From Pseudaminobacter soli (ex Li et al. 2025) (GTDB taxonomy: Bacteria > Pseudomonadota > Alphaproteobacteria > Rhizobiales > Rhizobiaceae), in NCBI RefSeq assembly GCF_003012705.1, contig NZ_PXYL01000012.1:62001-126000 (forward strand): a DNA stretch of 64,000 nucleotides. Reading direction: 5' to 3'. The notes under the pieces were generated by a model, which was not told the origin of the DNA, made no database searches, and was given only the letters and a program-made list of their open reading frames with translations. The number at the start of each line of letters is the position of its first letter. Position 1 is the first letter of the stretch. This document shows, piece after piece, positions 35,585 to 44,799 of this stretch. The position numbers were made by a program, and so were the translations under genes.

Positions 35585-36358
35585 ATGGCTTATGAAACGA
35601 TCATCGTCGAAACCCACGGCAAGGTTGGCATCATCACGCTGAACCGGCCAAAGGCGCTCAACGCGCTCAACTCCGAGGTTCTGAAGGAGCTGCTGGCCGC
35701 CAGCCAGGCCTTCGATGCCGATCCGGAGATCGGCGCGATCGTTCTCACTGGCTCGGAAAAAGCCTTCGCCGCAGGCGCCGACATCAAGGAGATGCAGTCC
35801 AAGACCTATGTGGACATGTATCTGGAAGACTTTTTCTCCGGCTGGGAAGCGTTTACGCGCGTGCGCAAGCCGGTGATCGGGGCGGTCGCGGGCTATGCGC
35901 TCGGCGGCGGCTGCGAGCTCGCCATGATGTGCGACTTCATCATTGCCGCGGACACGGCCAAGTTCGGCCAGCCCGAGATCACGCTCGGCGTCATGCCGGG
36001 CATGGGCGGCTCGCAGCGCCTGACCCGCTTTGTCGGAAAGTCCAAGGCCATGGACATGTGCCTGACTGGACGGATGATGGACGCGGCAGAGGCCGAACGC
36101 AGCGGCCTGGTGTCGCGCGTGGTGCCCGCGGGCGAGTTGCTCGACGAGGCCCTGAAGGCGGCCGCCAAGATCGCAAGCCTCTCGCTGCCAGCGGTCATCA
36201 TGACCAAGGAGGCGGTAAACCGCTCCTACGAGACGACGCTTTCGGAAGGGCTTCGTTTCGAGCGACGCGTGTTTCATTCCATGTTCGCGCTCGAAGACCA
36301 GAAGGAAGGAATGGCCGCGTTTTCGGAGAAGCGTGCCCCCAACTTCAAGAACCGCTGA
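35585..36358 (+). CDS. Enoyl-CoA hydratase
   Basis: The 257-residue crotonase-fold enzyme hydrates 2-enoyl-CoA in beta-oxidation. The CoA/oxyanion segment [10 protein letters not shown] (about 58-67), catalytic Glu regions in [16 protein letters not shown] and [20 protein letters not shown] are all visible. The gene follows mutM by 50 bp with GAGAGGAGA upstream, and precedes rpsT. The physiological substrate chain length is not evident. Confidence 0.95.
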   Translation: MAYETIIVETHGKVGIITLNRPKALNALNSEVLKELLAASQAFDADPEIGAIVLTGSEKAFAAGADIKEMQSKTYVDMYLEDFFSGWEAFTRVRKPVIGAVAGYALGGGCELAMMCDFIIAADTAKFGQPEITLGVMPGMGGSQRLTRFVGKSKAMDMCLTGRMMDAAEAERSGLVSRVVPAGELLDEALKAAAKIASLSLPAVIMTKEAVNRSYETTLSEGLRFERRVFHSMFALEDQKEGMAAFSEKRAPNFKNR

Positions 36359-36521
36359 GCGCACCGGCAATGGTCTCAGCAAATGCGGCGGAAACGGCGT
36401 TGACGCGCGCGAAAGACTGAACTATAAGCCCCAACAACCGAGGCGGCCTCTGGCTGCCCATTTATTTTTGCGTCCTGAAGCTTATCTCGGGCGCCATCAC
36501 TGAAACGCAAAGAGAGGCATC

Positions 36522-36788
36522 ATGGCCAATACATCCTCGGCCAAAAAGGCAACGCGCAAGATCGCCAGCCGCACTGCGGTTAACAAGAACCGTCGCTCGC
36601 GCGTCCGCACCTATGTGCGCAAGGTCGAAGAAGCCCTGGCCGCAGGCGACAAGTCGGCTGCTGAAGCCGCCCTCCTGGCTGCTCAGCCCGAACTGATGCG
36701 CGCCGCCACCAAGGGCGTCCTGCACAAGAACACGGCTTCCCGCAAGGTTTCGCGCCTTACCCTGCGCGTTAAGGCCCTGTCTGCCTAA
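36522..36788 (+). CDS. rpsT: 30S ribosomal protein S20
   Basis: The 88-residue basic protein [20 protein letters not shown], with [20 protein letters not shown] near the end, is a typical S20 that binds 16S rRNA early in 30S assembly. AGAGAGGC precedes the ATG. It is monocistronic and ends at a strong terminator. Confidence 0.97.
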   Translation: MANTSSAKKATRKIASRTAVNKNRRSRVRTYVRKVEEALAAGDKSAAEAALLAAQPELMRAATKGVLHKNTASRKVSRLTLRVKALSA

Positions 36789-36816
36789 TTCTTAAGATAT
36801 TTAGTATCCGACTACA

Positions 36817-36846
36817 GAAAACCCGGCCCAAAAGGCCGGGTTTTTC
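36817..36846 (+). terminator. Rho-independent terminator of rpsT
   Basis: AAAACCCGGCC and GGCCGGGTTTTT form a GC-rich hairpin followed by T residues 28 bp after the rpsT stop codon. Confidence 0.94.
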
Positions 36847-37620
36847 GTTTGCCGAAGAAAATGCGAAAAAGAGCGGAAGTAGCTCCGCAAGGGAATATCT
36901 TCCTGAAGCTTTGATTATTTGCCGGCGCATTCACGCCTGACGGAATCTACAACCGCTGCGCGCAGGGCAGGGCGGACATATCTCATCCGTAAAAGCCCTT
37001 ATTTTTCATTGGCTTGCAAAACGTTATCCACAGCCTGTTCATTTCACTGACCAGGGCCAGCAACCGGGTAGCTGTCAAGATTTTTTTTTAAAAAGATTTT
37101 CTCAGCCGCACCCGTTTTCGCATTGGATCGGAAAGGGGTTGAATCGAAACACTTTTGTCGATTCCCGCGGTCTTGCGAAAGGCGGAGTCAATAGCTAGGG
37201 CGGCCGGATTCATTAAAAAAGGGTTGTGCGTGGCCTTGCCCTGTCCACAGCGTTTTTTGTAGTGTCTTTTCATTGAGAGGGACGGGCCTACGGCCTCAAG
37301 ACCTAGCCAGAAAATAATGGGGTGTTGGACGCGGACATAATCCGCGTGCTGGCGTGGTTTTGCCTTTTCGATGAATAGGGCGCGTGGGTAAAGCGAACTT
37401 GTAAAAGGAGAGTAGGCTCTGGCGCGTGCCGCCGGATGAGTTGGTTCGCCGCAGTCTTGTGGCGACCCCGCAGCTGTTTGCTTGCGGACTGGAATTAGCA
37501 GTGTCGGTTGCCGCAAGCGGCGGTAACCGCGTTTGAGAGTAGAAGGGCTGCCACGAGGCGGATGCAAGATTATGCAGCCGACGCAGCCCGGTGCAGGTAC
37601 GGACGACGAGGATTGCTACA
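36847..37620 (+). promoter_or_regulatory. Long upstream regulatory region of dnaA
   Basis: This gap of about 770 bp has no supported gene; a minus frame at 37088-37567 has no ribosome-binding site and is rejected. It contains a perfect DnaA box TTATCCACA (37024-37032) and an AT tract of about 25 bp at 37077-37101. Four GANTC sites for CcrM methylation lie within 71 bp (37141, 37160, 37185, 37207), with a fifth at 36943. These fit cell-cycle control of dnaA. An origin function is possible but unproven. Confidence 0.6.
37024..37032 (+). promoter_or_regulatory. DnaA box (TTATCCACA)
   Basis: This is an exact match to the high-affinity DnaA box, about 600 bp upstream of dnaA, just before an AT-rich tract. 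It suggests DnaA autoregulation or origin function. A weaker CTGTCCACA lies at 37241. Confidence 0.65.
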
Positions 37621-39165
37621 ATGCATAATGGCATCGACAAGGAAGCAAAGTCAGACTTCCTTTTTCCAGTGAACCTCATCGAGGGGAATGAGATGACGGG
37701 CTCCAGCGGCGCGGAGAAGACATTCGACCGGGTCAAGGCACAGCTGAAGGCACGTCTCGGCAGCGAGGTGTATTCGAGCTGGTTTGGCCGCATGAAGCTT
37801 GCGGAAGCTTCCAAGGGCCTGGTGAGGATTTCGGTTCCCACGGCGTTTCTGCGCTCGTGGATCAACAGCCATTATCTTGAGCTGATCTCGGAGATTTGGA
37901 AGGCAGAGGACTCGGAAGTCCTCAAGGTCGACATCGTGGTGCGCACGGCAACCCGGCTTGCCGCTCCTACCGAAGATGTCGAGAAGGTGCAGCAGCGCCG
38001 CAAGGCGACGCGGCAGACCCACACGACCCTTTCGACCGGGACGACCGCCAACACGACCCTGGAGCGCGCAGCACCCTCGCTGCAGAGCGCCCCGAGCGGC
38101 GATTTCCGTCAGAACGTCCTCGGCTCGCCGCTGGACGCGCGCTACACGTTCCAATCCTTCGTCGAGGGCCCGTCCAACCGGGTAGCCTTCGCCGCAGCTC
38201 GCGCCGTGGCGGAATCGGCCCAAAGCGCAGTGCGCTTCAACCCGCTCTTCATCCACGCGACGGTCGGTCTTGGAAAGACTCACCTTCTGCAGGCTATCGC
38301 CGCCGAGTCGCTGAAGCAGAACCCGCATTCGCGCGTCGTGTATCTGACGGCCGAGTATTTCATGTGGCGCTTTGCGACCGCCATTCGCGACAACAACGCG
38401 CTGTCGCTCAAGGAACAGCTGCGCGACATCGACCTCCTGATCATCGACGACATGCAGTTCCTGCAGGGCAAGTCGATCCAGCACGAGTTCTGCCACCTCA
38501 TCAACATGCTGCTGGACAGCGCTAAGCAGGTGGTGGTTGCCGCCGACCGGCCGCCGTCCGAGCTGGAATCGCTTGAGCCGCGCGTGCGTTCGCGCCTCAA
38601 TGGCGGCGTGGCGCTGGAAATGCAGACGCCGGACTTCGGCATGCGGCTCAGCATGCTGAAGACGCGCTTGGAAACCGCCAAGGTCGAGGATCCGGCCCTG
38701 GCTATCAACGAGGAGATTCTCTCCCACGTCGCCCGCACCGTGACCGGCAGCGGCCGCGAGTTGGAAGGCGCGTTCAACCAGCTCGTGTTCCGCCAGTCCT
38801 TCGAGCCGCAGCTCAACATCGAGCGCATCGACGAGATTCTCGGCCACATCTACCGCTCCGGCGAGCCGAAGCGCGTCCGCATCGAGGACATCCAGCGCAT
38901 CGTGGCGCGACACTACAACGTGTCGAAGACCGAGCTCCTGTCCAACCGGCGCACGCGCACCATCGTCAAGCCGCGGCAGATCGCCATGTATCTCGCCAAG
39001 GTGATGACCCCGCGCTCGCTGCCCGAGATCGGGCGCCGTTTCGGCGGCCGCGACCACACCACGGTGCTGCATGCCGTGCGCAAGATCGAAGACCTCTCCG
39101 GCGCCGACAACACGCTGGCACAGGAACTGGAATTGCTGCGCCGGCTGATCACCGACCAGGCCTGA
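37621..39165 (+). CDS. dnaA: Chromosomal replication initiator protein DnaA
   Basis: The protein (514 residues from this start) has an N-terminal DnaB-interacting domain ([20 protein letters not shown]). The AAA+ domain follows, with Walker [14 protein letters not shown], Walker [14 protein letters not shown] and sensor regions. The C-terminal HTH signature [18 protein letters not shown] ends it. The first Walker A Gly is Ala, as I recall for other Rhizobiales DnaA proteins. ATG at 37621 has GAGGA upstream. An ATG at 37693 with GAGGGG is an equally good start and would give 490 residues. Confidence 0.95.
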   Translation: MHNGIDKEAKSDFLFPVNLIEGNEMTGSSGAEKTFDRVKAQLKARLGSEVYSSWFGRMKLAEASKGLVRISVPTAFLRSWINSHYLELISEIWKAEDSEVLKVDIVVRTATRLAAPTEDVEKVQQRRKATRQTHTTLSTGTTANTTLERAAPSLQSAPSGDFRQNVLGSPLDARYTFQSFVEGPSNRVAFAAARAVAESAQSAVRFNPLFIHATVGLGKTHLLQAIAAESLKQNPHSRVVYLTAEYFMWRFATAIRDNNALSLKEQLRDIDLLIIDDMQFLQGKSIQHEFCHLINMLLDSAKQVVVAADRPPSELESLEPRVRSRLNGGVALEMQTPDFGMRLSMLKTRLETAKVEDPALAINEEILSHVARTVTGSGRELEGAFNQLVFRQSFEPQLNIERIDEILGHIYRSGEPKRVRIEDIQRIVARHYNVSKTELLSNRRTRTIVKPRQIAMYLAKVMTPRSLPEIGRRFGGRDHTTVLHAVRKIEDLSGADNTLAQELELLRRLITDQA

Positions 39166-39190
39166 GCGGCCTGACGGAGATAGCGGGGCA

Positions 39191-39270
39191 CGCGACCGGC
39201 GGTCGCGGCGAGGTTATCCCCAAAATGCCCGCGGGTTTGCCCTTGAAAGGCACCGCGGGCTTGCCTTTTC
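39191..39270 (+). terminator. dnaA-dnaN spacer with hairpins and a DnaA-like box
   Basis: The spacer has a perfect hairpin CGCGACC/GGTCGCG (39191-39207) and a DnaA-box-like TTATCCCCA (39214-39222). A larger stem (GCCCGCGG at about 39227 with CCGCGGGC at about 39253) is followed by a T-rich stretch. It probably ends much of the dnaA transcript and gives dnaN its own control. No gene lies in this 208-bp spacer. Confidence 0.55.
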
Positions 39271-39373
39271 CCGCCTTTTCCTGTCAGTTTGGCTTAATTC
39301 CAACGATGGTTGGACCTTGTGCGGGGGCCGAGCCCGGTACCCCGCTACTTCTGTCAAGCGAGCTTGTTTCGTC

Positions 39374-40492
39374 ATGCGTGTTATCCTGGAACGCTCAAAC
39401 CTTCTGAAGTCCCTGAACCACGTTCATCGCGTGGTGGAGCGGCGCAACACGATCCCGATCCTGTCGAACGTGCTTTTGCATGCCGACGGCGCAAGCCTCG
39501 AAATGAAAGCCACCGACCTCGACCTTGAGGTGAATGAAGCGACTGCCGCGAATGTGGAACAGGCCGGCGCCACGACGGTGCCCGCGCATCTGCTCTACGA
39601 CATCGTGCGCAAGTTGCCGGACGGCGCCGAAGTGATGCTGAAGACCGACGAGGACGGCAACGCCATGTCGGTGATTTCCGGGCGCTCGAGCTTCCGCCTG
39701 CAGTGCCTGCCGCAGTCGGACTTCCCGGAACTCTCGGCCGGCCAGTTCACGCACAACTTCCGGCTCGAGTCCGCCGCCGTGAAGACGCTGATCGAAAAGA
39801 CCCAGTTCGCCATCTCCACCGAGGAGACGCGCTACTATCTCAACGGCATCTTCCTGCACACGCTGGAAGTGGGCGGCAAGCTGAAGCTGCGCTCTGTCGC
39901 GACCGACGGCCATCGCCTCGCCCGCGCCGAAATGGATGCGCCGGCTGGCTCCGAGGGCATGCCGGGCATCATCATTCCGCGCAAGACCGTGAGCGAGCTG
40001 CAGAAGCTGGTCGACGATCCCGACGTTCCAGTCACCACCGAACTGTCGGACACCAAGATCCGCTTCACCATCGGCAGCGTGGTGCTCACCTCCAAGCTGA
40101 TCGACGGCACCTTCCCGGATTATCAGCGCGTCATTCCGACCGGAAACGACAAGCAGCTGATCATCGACCGCGAGAGCTTTGCGCGCGCCGTCGATCGCGT
40201 CTCGACGATCTCGTCCGAGCGCGGCCGCGCGGTGAAGCTGTCGATCTCCGACGGCCAGGTGACGCTTGCCGTCAACAACCCCGATTCGGGCAGCGCCACC
40301 GAAGAGATCGCGGCCGACTATTCGTCCGACCCGATCGAGATCGGCTTCAACGCAAAATACCTGCTCGATGTCGCCGCCCAGCTTTCCGGCAGCGAGGCCA
40401 AGTTCATGCTGGCGGATGCCGGCTCGCCTACGCTGATCCACGACACGGCCGATGAGCACGCGCTTTATGTGCTCATGCCGATGCGCGTCTAG
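39374..40492 (+). CDS. dnaN: DNA polymerase III beta subunit (sliding clamp)
   Basis: The 372-residue clamp starts MRVILERSNLLKSLNHVHRV and shows ERRNTIPILSNVLLHADG, RSVATDGHRLARAEM and the C-terminal HALYVLMPMRV. Three clamp folds of about 120 residues each form a ring dimer that holds polymerase III on DNA. Length and ends match the family exactly. It lies between dnaA and recF, the classical order. Confidence 0.97.
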   Translation: MRVILERSNLLKSLNHVHRVVERRNTIPILSNVLLHADGASLEMKATDLDLEVNEATAANVEQAGATTVPAHLLYDIVRKLPDGAEVMLKTDEDGNAMSVISGRSSFRLQCLPQSDFPELSAGQFTHNFRLESAAVKTLIEKTQFAISTEETRYYLNGIFLHTLEVGGKLKLRSVATDGHRLARAEMDAPAGSEGMPGIIIPRKTVSELQKLVDDPDVPVTTELSDTKIRFTIGSVVLTSKLIDGTFPDYQRVIPTGNDKQLIIDRESFARAVDRVSTISSERGRAVKLSISDGQVTLAVNNPDSGSATEEIAADYSSDPIEIGFNAKYLLDVAAQLSGSEAKFMLADAGSPTLIHDTADEHALYVLMPMRV

Positions 40493-40533
40493 GCTGACGG
40501 CATTTCGAACAGGTCGATGGGCGGTAGGCGGAC

Positions 40534-41676
40534 GTGACGTCGACTTACATCAGTAGGCTTACGCTTACGAATTTCCGCAATTATTCGGCGCTTTCGCTGG
40601 ATCTGAAGCCCGGCGCCGTCGTCTTCACCGGCGAAAACGGCGCCGGCAAGACCAATCTCCTGGAGGCCATTTCCTTCCTGACGCCGGGGCGCGGCCTGAG
40701 GCGCGCGCCCTATGGCGACGTCGCACGTGAAGACAGCGTCGGCGGCTTCACCGTCCATGCCCTAGTCGAAGGCGAGTTCGGCGATGCCGAGATCGGGACC
40801 GGAACCTCGGGCACGGATGTGCCGGGCGAATCGGGACGGCGGGTGCGCATCAACGGCGCCAACGCTAAGTCCGCCGACGACATGCTGGAATGGCTGCGCG
40901 TGCTCTGGCTGACGCCGGCGATGGACACGCTTTTCACCGGGTCGGCGGGGGACCGCCGCCGCTTCCTCGACCGACTCGTACTGGCGATCGACCCCAGCCA
41001 TGGCCAGCGCGCGCTCGACTATGAAAAGGCAATGCGCGGCCGCAATCGCCTGCTCGCCGAAGAATCGCGCGACCGCCAATGGTTCGAGGCGATCGAGACG
41101 CAGATGGCCGAGACCGGCGTGGCGATTGCCGCCGCGCGAGTCGAAATGGTGCGGCTGCTTGCGGCGATGATCGAGAAGCTGCCGGCCTCCGGCCCCTTCC
41201 CACAGGCCGATATCGCGCTTTCCGGCACGCTCGAAAGCCAGATCAGCCAGCGGCCTGCCGTGGAGATCGAGGAATCCTTCCGCCGTGCGCTGGCCGAAGG
41301 CCGGGATCGCGACCGCGCCGCCGGCCGCACATTGGACGGGCCGCATCGCAGCGACCTCATCGTGACCCATCGGCCGAAGGCCATGCCGGCCGAACTGTGC
41401 TCCACCGGCGAGCAGAAGGCGCTGCTGGTAGGCATCATCGTTTCGCATGCGCGGCTCTGCGGCGAGATGTCGGGCACGGTGCCGATCCTGCTGCTCGACG
41501 AGATCGCGGCTCATCTCGACGCCGGCCGCCGCGCCGCCCTTTTTGCCATCCTGGATGAGCTCGGCTGCCAGGCCTTCATGACCGGCACCGAGCCGGTGCT
41601 GTTTTCCAGCCTGCACGGCAAGGCATTGTTCCTTACCGTCGATCATGGATCGGTTCGCCCCACCGAAGACGCCTGA
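40534..41676 (+). CDS. recF: DNA replication and repair protein RecF
   Basis: The 380-residue SMC-like ATPase helps load RecA at gaps. Walker A is FTGENGAGKTNLLEAISFLT (about 31-50). A signature region GPHRSDLIVTH and Walker B ILLLDEIAAHLDAGRR follow. The start is GTG at 40534, preceded by a GGTAGGCGG stretch. The gene comes 41 bp after dnaN and ends just before the MoeB-like gene. Confidence 0.95.
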   Translation: MTSTYISRLTLTNFRNYSALSLDLKPGAVVFTGENGAGKTNLLEAISFLTPGRGLRRAPYGDVAREDSVGGFTVHALVEGEFGDAEIGTGTSGTDVPGESGRRVRINGANAKSADDMLEWLRVLWLTPAMDTLFTGSAGDRRRFLDRLVLAIDPSHGQRALDYEKAMRGRNRLLAEESRDRQWFEAIETQMAETGVAIAAARVEMVRLLAAMIEKLPASGPFPQADIALSGTLESQISQRPAVEIEESFRRALAEGRDRDRAAGRTLDGPHRSDLIVTHRPKAMPAELCSTGEQKALLVGIIVSHARLCGEMSGTVPILLLDEIAAHLDAGRRAALFAILDELGCQAFMTGTEPVLFSSLHGKALFLTVDHGSVRPTEDA

Positions 41677-41707
41677 CAAGACCGGGCCGCGCCGATATGA
41701 TCGGCCC

Positions 41708-42478
41708 ATGAATATCAACCAGCCCCCCTCCCCGCTCACGCCTGAAGAACTGGAGCGCTATGCGCGTCACATCGTGCTGCCGGAAATCGGCGGTGCAGGC
41801 CAGCAGAAGCTGAAGCGCGCGCGGGTGCTGGTCATCGGAGCCGGCGGGCTCGGCGCGCCCGTGCTGCAATATCTGGCAGCGGCAGGCGTCGGCACATTGG
41901 GCATCGTCGACGACGACACTGTTTCGCTGTCCAACCTGCAGCGCCAGGTGATTCATGACACCGATGCGGTGGGCATCTCAAAGCTCGAGAGCGCGAAGGC
42001 CGCGCTGCTGCGGATCAATCCTCATGTCAGCGTCGAACTGCACGATTTCCGGCTGACCGCCGAGAACGCCGAAGCGCTGGTGACGCAATATGACCTCGTG
42101 GTCGACGGCTCCGACAATTTTGCCACCCGCTACGCCGTAGCCGACGCCTGCGAGGCAGTGAAGCGGCCGCTGGTGCATGCCGCCGTCGGCCGTTTTGACG
42201 GCTCCATCACCGTGCTGAAACCGTTCGAGATCAGCGCCGACGGCGTGCAGAACCCAAGCTATCGCGACCTCTTCCCCGAGGCACCGCCGGCCGGCCTGGT
42301 GCCCTCCTGCGCGGAAGCTGGCATCGTCGGCGCGCTGACCGGTGTGATCGGCACTCTGCAGGCGATGGAGGCAATCAAGCTGATCACTGGCATCGGTGAG
42401 CCGCTGGTGGGGCGCCTGCTGCTTTACGACGCGCTGGCGGCCCGCTTTGATACGGTGCGCTATCGGAGGCGAGCTTGA
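41708..42478 (+). CDS. moeB: MoeB/ThiF-family adenylyltransferase (E1-like), lacking zinc cysteines
   Basis: The 256-residue protein adenylates the C-terminus of ubiquitin-like sulfur carriers such as MoaD or ThiS. RVLVIGAGGLGAPVLQYLAA is the nucleotide-binding loop, NLQRQVIHD the Arg region, and VPSCAEAGIVGAL carries the conserved Cys. Both CxxC pairs that bind zinc in E. coli MoeB are absent (YRDLFP, and the protein ends in RYRRRA). The ATG at 41708 fits the family. Its stop overlaps the next gene (TTGA). Confidence 0.88.
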   Translation: MNINQPPSPLTPEELERYARHIVLPEIGGAGQQKLKRARVLVIGAGGLGAPVLQYLAAAGVGTLGIVDDDTVSLSNLQRQVIHDTDAVGISKLESAKAALLRINPHVSVELHDFRLTAENAEALVTQYDLVVDGSDNFATRYAVADACEAVKRPLVHAAVGRFDGSITVLKPFEISADGVQNPSYRDLFPEAPPAGLVPSCAEAGIVGALTGVIGTLQAMEAIKLITGIGEPLVGRLLLYDALAARFDTVRYRRRA

Positions 42479-42966
42479 CGGTCGCGCCGGACCAGGTTGG
42501 CGTCGCCAGGCTGCCGGCGGAGTTCAATCGCTGGAACGAACTTTTGGGGCTGATCCTCGACGCCTTCGCCTATATGGACGGCGTCATCGACCCACCCTCC
42601 TCCGCTCATCGGCTGACGCCGGAGAATCTTGCTGCCAAGGCAGGCACGGAGACCGTCTTTCTGGCCACTGTCGGCAAGGCGTTGGTGGGCTGCGTTTTCG
42701 TCGCCGAGAGCCACGACCACTTTTATGTCGGCAAGCTCGCGGTAGCACCGACAGCGCAAGGAGCCGGCGTTGGCAAACGCCTGCTCGGCGCCGTCGAACA
42801 GTTTGCTCGTGAGAGTGGCAAGCCGATTCTCGAACTGCAAACACGCATCGAGCTGATCGACAACCAAAAGGCGTTCGGCAGAATGGGCTTTGTCGAAACG
42901 GCGCGCACCGTCCATGAGGGCTTCGACCGCCCGACCTCGATCACGATGCGGAGGGTGCTCGGCTGA
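42475..42966 (+). CDS. GNAT family N-acetyltransferase
   Basis: The 163-residue protein has the GNAT core KLAVAPTAQGAGVGKRLLGA (acetyl-CoA binding, about 82-101) and the C-terminal AFGRMGFVETARTVHEGF. The start is TTG, overlapping the MoeB-like stop, with GGAGG 5 bases before it, so translation is coupled. The substrate is unknown; a role with the MoeB-like enzyme is suggested only by the overlap. Confidence 0.85.
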   Translation: MTVAPDQVGVARLPAEFNRWNELLGLILDAFAYMDGVIDPPSSAHRLTPENLAAKAGTETVFLATVGKALVGCVFVAESHDHFYVGKLAVAPTAQGAGVGKRLLGAVEQFARESGKPILELQTRIELIDNQKAFGRMGFVETARTVHEGFDRPTSITMRRVLG

Positions 42967-43072
42967 ACGCAAAGTGAGCCGGCAAATGTCGGTGGCAACT
43001 GCCACAAAAGCCAAGAGCGGCCAGGCCGAAGCCTGCCGCCCATAAGGCTCACCTTACGATGTCCTGTTACCT

Positions 43073-43348
43073 TCAGTTGCTGCCGTAGAGAATACGCGAG
43101 CTCGCGCCGAGACGATTGACGGGCGTGCCGATAGCGGCGCTCGAGGTAAAATCGTTCGACGGCGCGTTCACAACGACCGAAGCCTTGGCAGCATCGCCGT
43201 AGCGGGCGGAGGTATCGGGGGCAGTCGTGGCAATGACGCCGCTGTTTACCTGGTTAACGACCGGGGCCGCATCGCCATAGCGGTTGTTTGCATAAGCCGT
43301 GCTCGAGGCAAGCAGGACGGCGGCAAGGGCAACAAAGGTCTTGTTCAT
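43073..43348 (-). CDS. Small secreted protein with RYGDAA repeats
   Basis: The 91-residue protein begins with a signal peptide (MNKTFVALAAVLLASSTAYA). The mature part contains RYGDAAPVVNQVNSG and RYGDAAKASVVVNAP, an imperfect tandem repeat, and ends SRILYGSN. There are no cysteines. I do not recognise a named family. GGAGAG lies just upstream of the ATG, supporting translation. It stands alone, with a 288-bp upstream gap holding no other gene. Confidence 0.75.
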   Translation of the reverse strand: MNKTFVALAAVLLASSTAYANNRYGDAAPVVNQVNSGVIATTAPDTSARYGDAAKASVVVNAPSNDFTSSAAIGTPVNRLGASSRILYGSN

Positions 43349-43636
43349 TTCAACTCTCCTAAAATCTCATTTCGGAACCGTAGGGCGTCTGCCGTGTCGT
43401 TCCGATGCATCGTAGATATGTGAACGAGATTCAGCACAGTAGGGTCGTTTTGGTGAACGATGCGTCGAACAACGATCGCTCACATCTTGGTGCTCTGGGC
43501 ACAGGCCATGAGCAACGCGCCGTGATCGCGGCGCGCCCCAATGCCGTGCGGAATCAGGCAAAGCCTATTCGGCGGGGCGCCAGTCTGGCGCCCGCTTGTC
43601 GGCACAAAACTTTGATTTAGCCGGCTTAATAGTCGC

Positions 43637-44638
43637 TCAGAAGCGAAGCGGCAGCACGCGATCCGGCGGACGATGCCCGTCAATGAAGGTGCGGATGTTG
43701 ATGATGACCTTCTCGCCCATATCGATGCGGCCTTCGATGGTGGCCGAGCCCATATGCGGCAGGATGACAACCTTGCCCTTGGCGGCGAGCTTGACCAGCT
43801 TGGGATTGACGGCCGGCTCATGCTCGAAGACGTCAAGCCCGGCGCCGGCGATCTTGCCTTCCTGGAGCAGCTTGACCAGCGCATCCTCGTCGATGATGTC
43901 GCCGCGCGCCGTGTTGACCAGATAGGCCGAGGGCTGCATCAGCGCGAGCCGGCGCGCCGAAAGCAGATGGAAGGTCGCCGGCGTCGACGGGCAATTGACC
44001 GAGATGATGTCCATGCGGGCCAGCATCTGGTCGAGGCTTTCCCAATAGGTCGCTTCCAGCTCGTCCTCGACGCTGCGCAGCACGCGGTTGCGGTTGTGAT
44101 AGTGGATAGACAGGCCGAACGCCTTGGCGCGGCGCGCCACCGCGGTGCCGATGCGCCCCATGCCGACGATGCCGAGGCGCTTACCCCAGATGCGGCGACC
44201 GAGCATCCATGTCGGCGACCAGCCGGCCCATTTGCCGCCGCTTTCCAGCAGGGTGGCGCCTTCGGCCAGGCGGCGCGGCACCGCCAGCATCAGCGCCATG
44301 GTCATGTCGGCGGTGTCTTCGGTGAGGACGTTCGGCGTGTTGGTGACGGTGATTCCACGCTTGGCGGCCGCTGCGACGTCAATCTTGTCGACGCCGTTGC
44401 CGAAATTGGCGATCAGCTTGAGATTGTCACCGGCCTGCTCGATCAGCGCGGCGTCGATTCGGTCGGTCACGGTCGGCACCAGCACGTCCGCTTCCTTCAC
44501 TGCGGCCACCAGCTCCGGCTGGCTCATCGGCCTGTCCTCGAGATTGAGACGCGCGTCGAACAGTTCCCGCATGCGGGTCTCGACCTGATCGGGAAGCTTG
44601 CGCGTAATCACCACGAGAGGCTTCTTTTTGCCGGCCAT
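43637..44638 (-). CDS. D-2-hydroxyacid dehydrogenase (glyoxylate reductase type)
   Basis: The 333-residue NAD(P)-dependent enzyme has LGIVGMGRIGTAVARRAKAF as the Rossmann motif (about 153-172), the catalytic Arg in VNTARGDIID, Glu in DVFEHEPAVN and His in ILPHMGSATIEGR. It resembles rhizobial glyoxylate/hydroxypyruvate or phosphoglycerate-type dehydrogenases; the exact substrate is uncertain. The ATG at 44638 was chosen because the preceding 48 open codons look non-coding. Confidence 0.9.
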   Translation of the reverse strand: MAGKKKPLVVITRKLPDQVETRMRELFDARLNLEDRPMSQPELVAAVKEADVLVPTVTDRIDAALIEQAGDNLKLIANFGNGVDKIDVAAAAKRGITVTNTPNVLTEDTADMTMALMLAVPRRLAEGATLLESGGKWAGWSPTWMLGRRIWGKRLGIVGMGRIGTAVARRAKAFGLSIHYHNRNRVLRSVEDELEATYWESLDQMLARMDIISVNCPSTPATFHLLSARRLALMQPSAYLVNTARGDIIDEDALVKLLQEGKIAGAGLDVFEHEPAVNPKLVKLAAKGKVVILPHMGSATIEGRIDMGEKVIINIRTFIDGHRPPDRVLPLRF

Positions 44639-44799
44639 TGTGTCCTCGAATCCGGATCCCGTTGAGACCTCTTTAACCAAGACGCGCGAAACTGGAAACC
44701 TGCCTTGGCGCAACTGCCTGTGTAACAAGCGGTGCTGCCGAAGACAAAGAAAAAGGGGGCGTGCACCGCGGGCCGCGGTCACGCTTCATATACAAGGAA

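Noticed and set aside
37024-37101. Firm call of the chromosomal origin next to dnaA
   Set aside because: Only one perfect DnaA box is seen and rhizobial origins are often near hemE; kept as a regulatory region only.
37088-37567. Possible 159-codon minus-strand gene upstream of dnaA
   Set aside because: No ribosome-binding site, unusual composition, and it covers regulatory features of dnaA.
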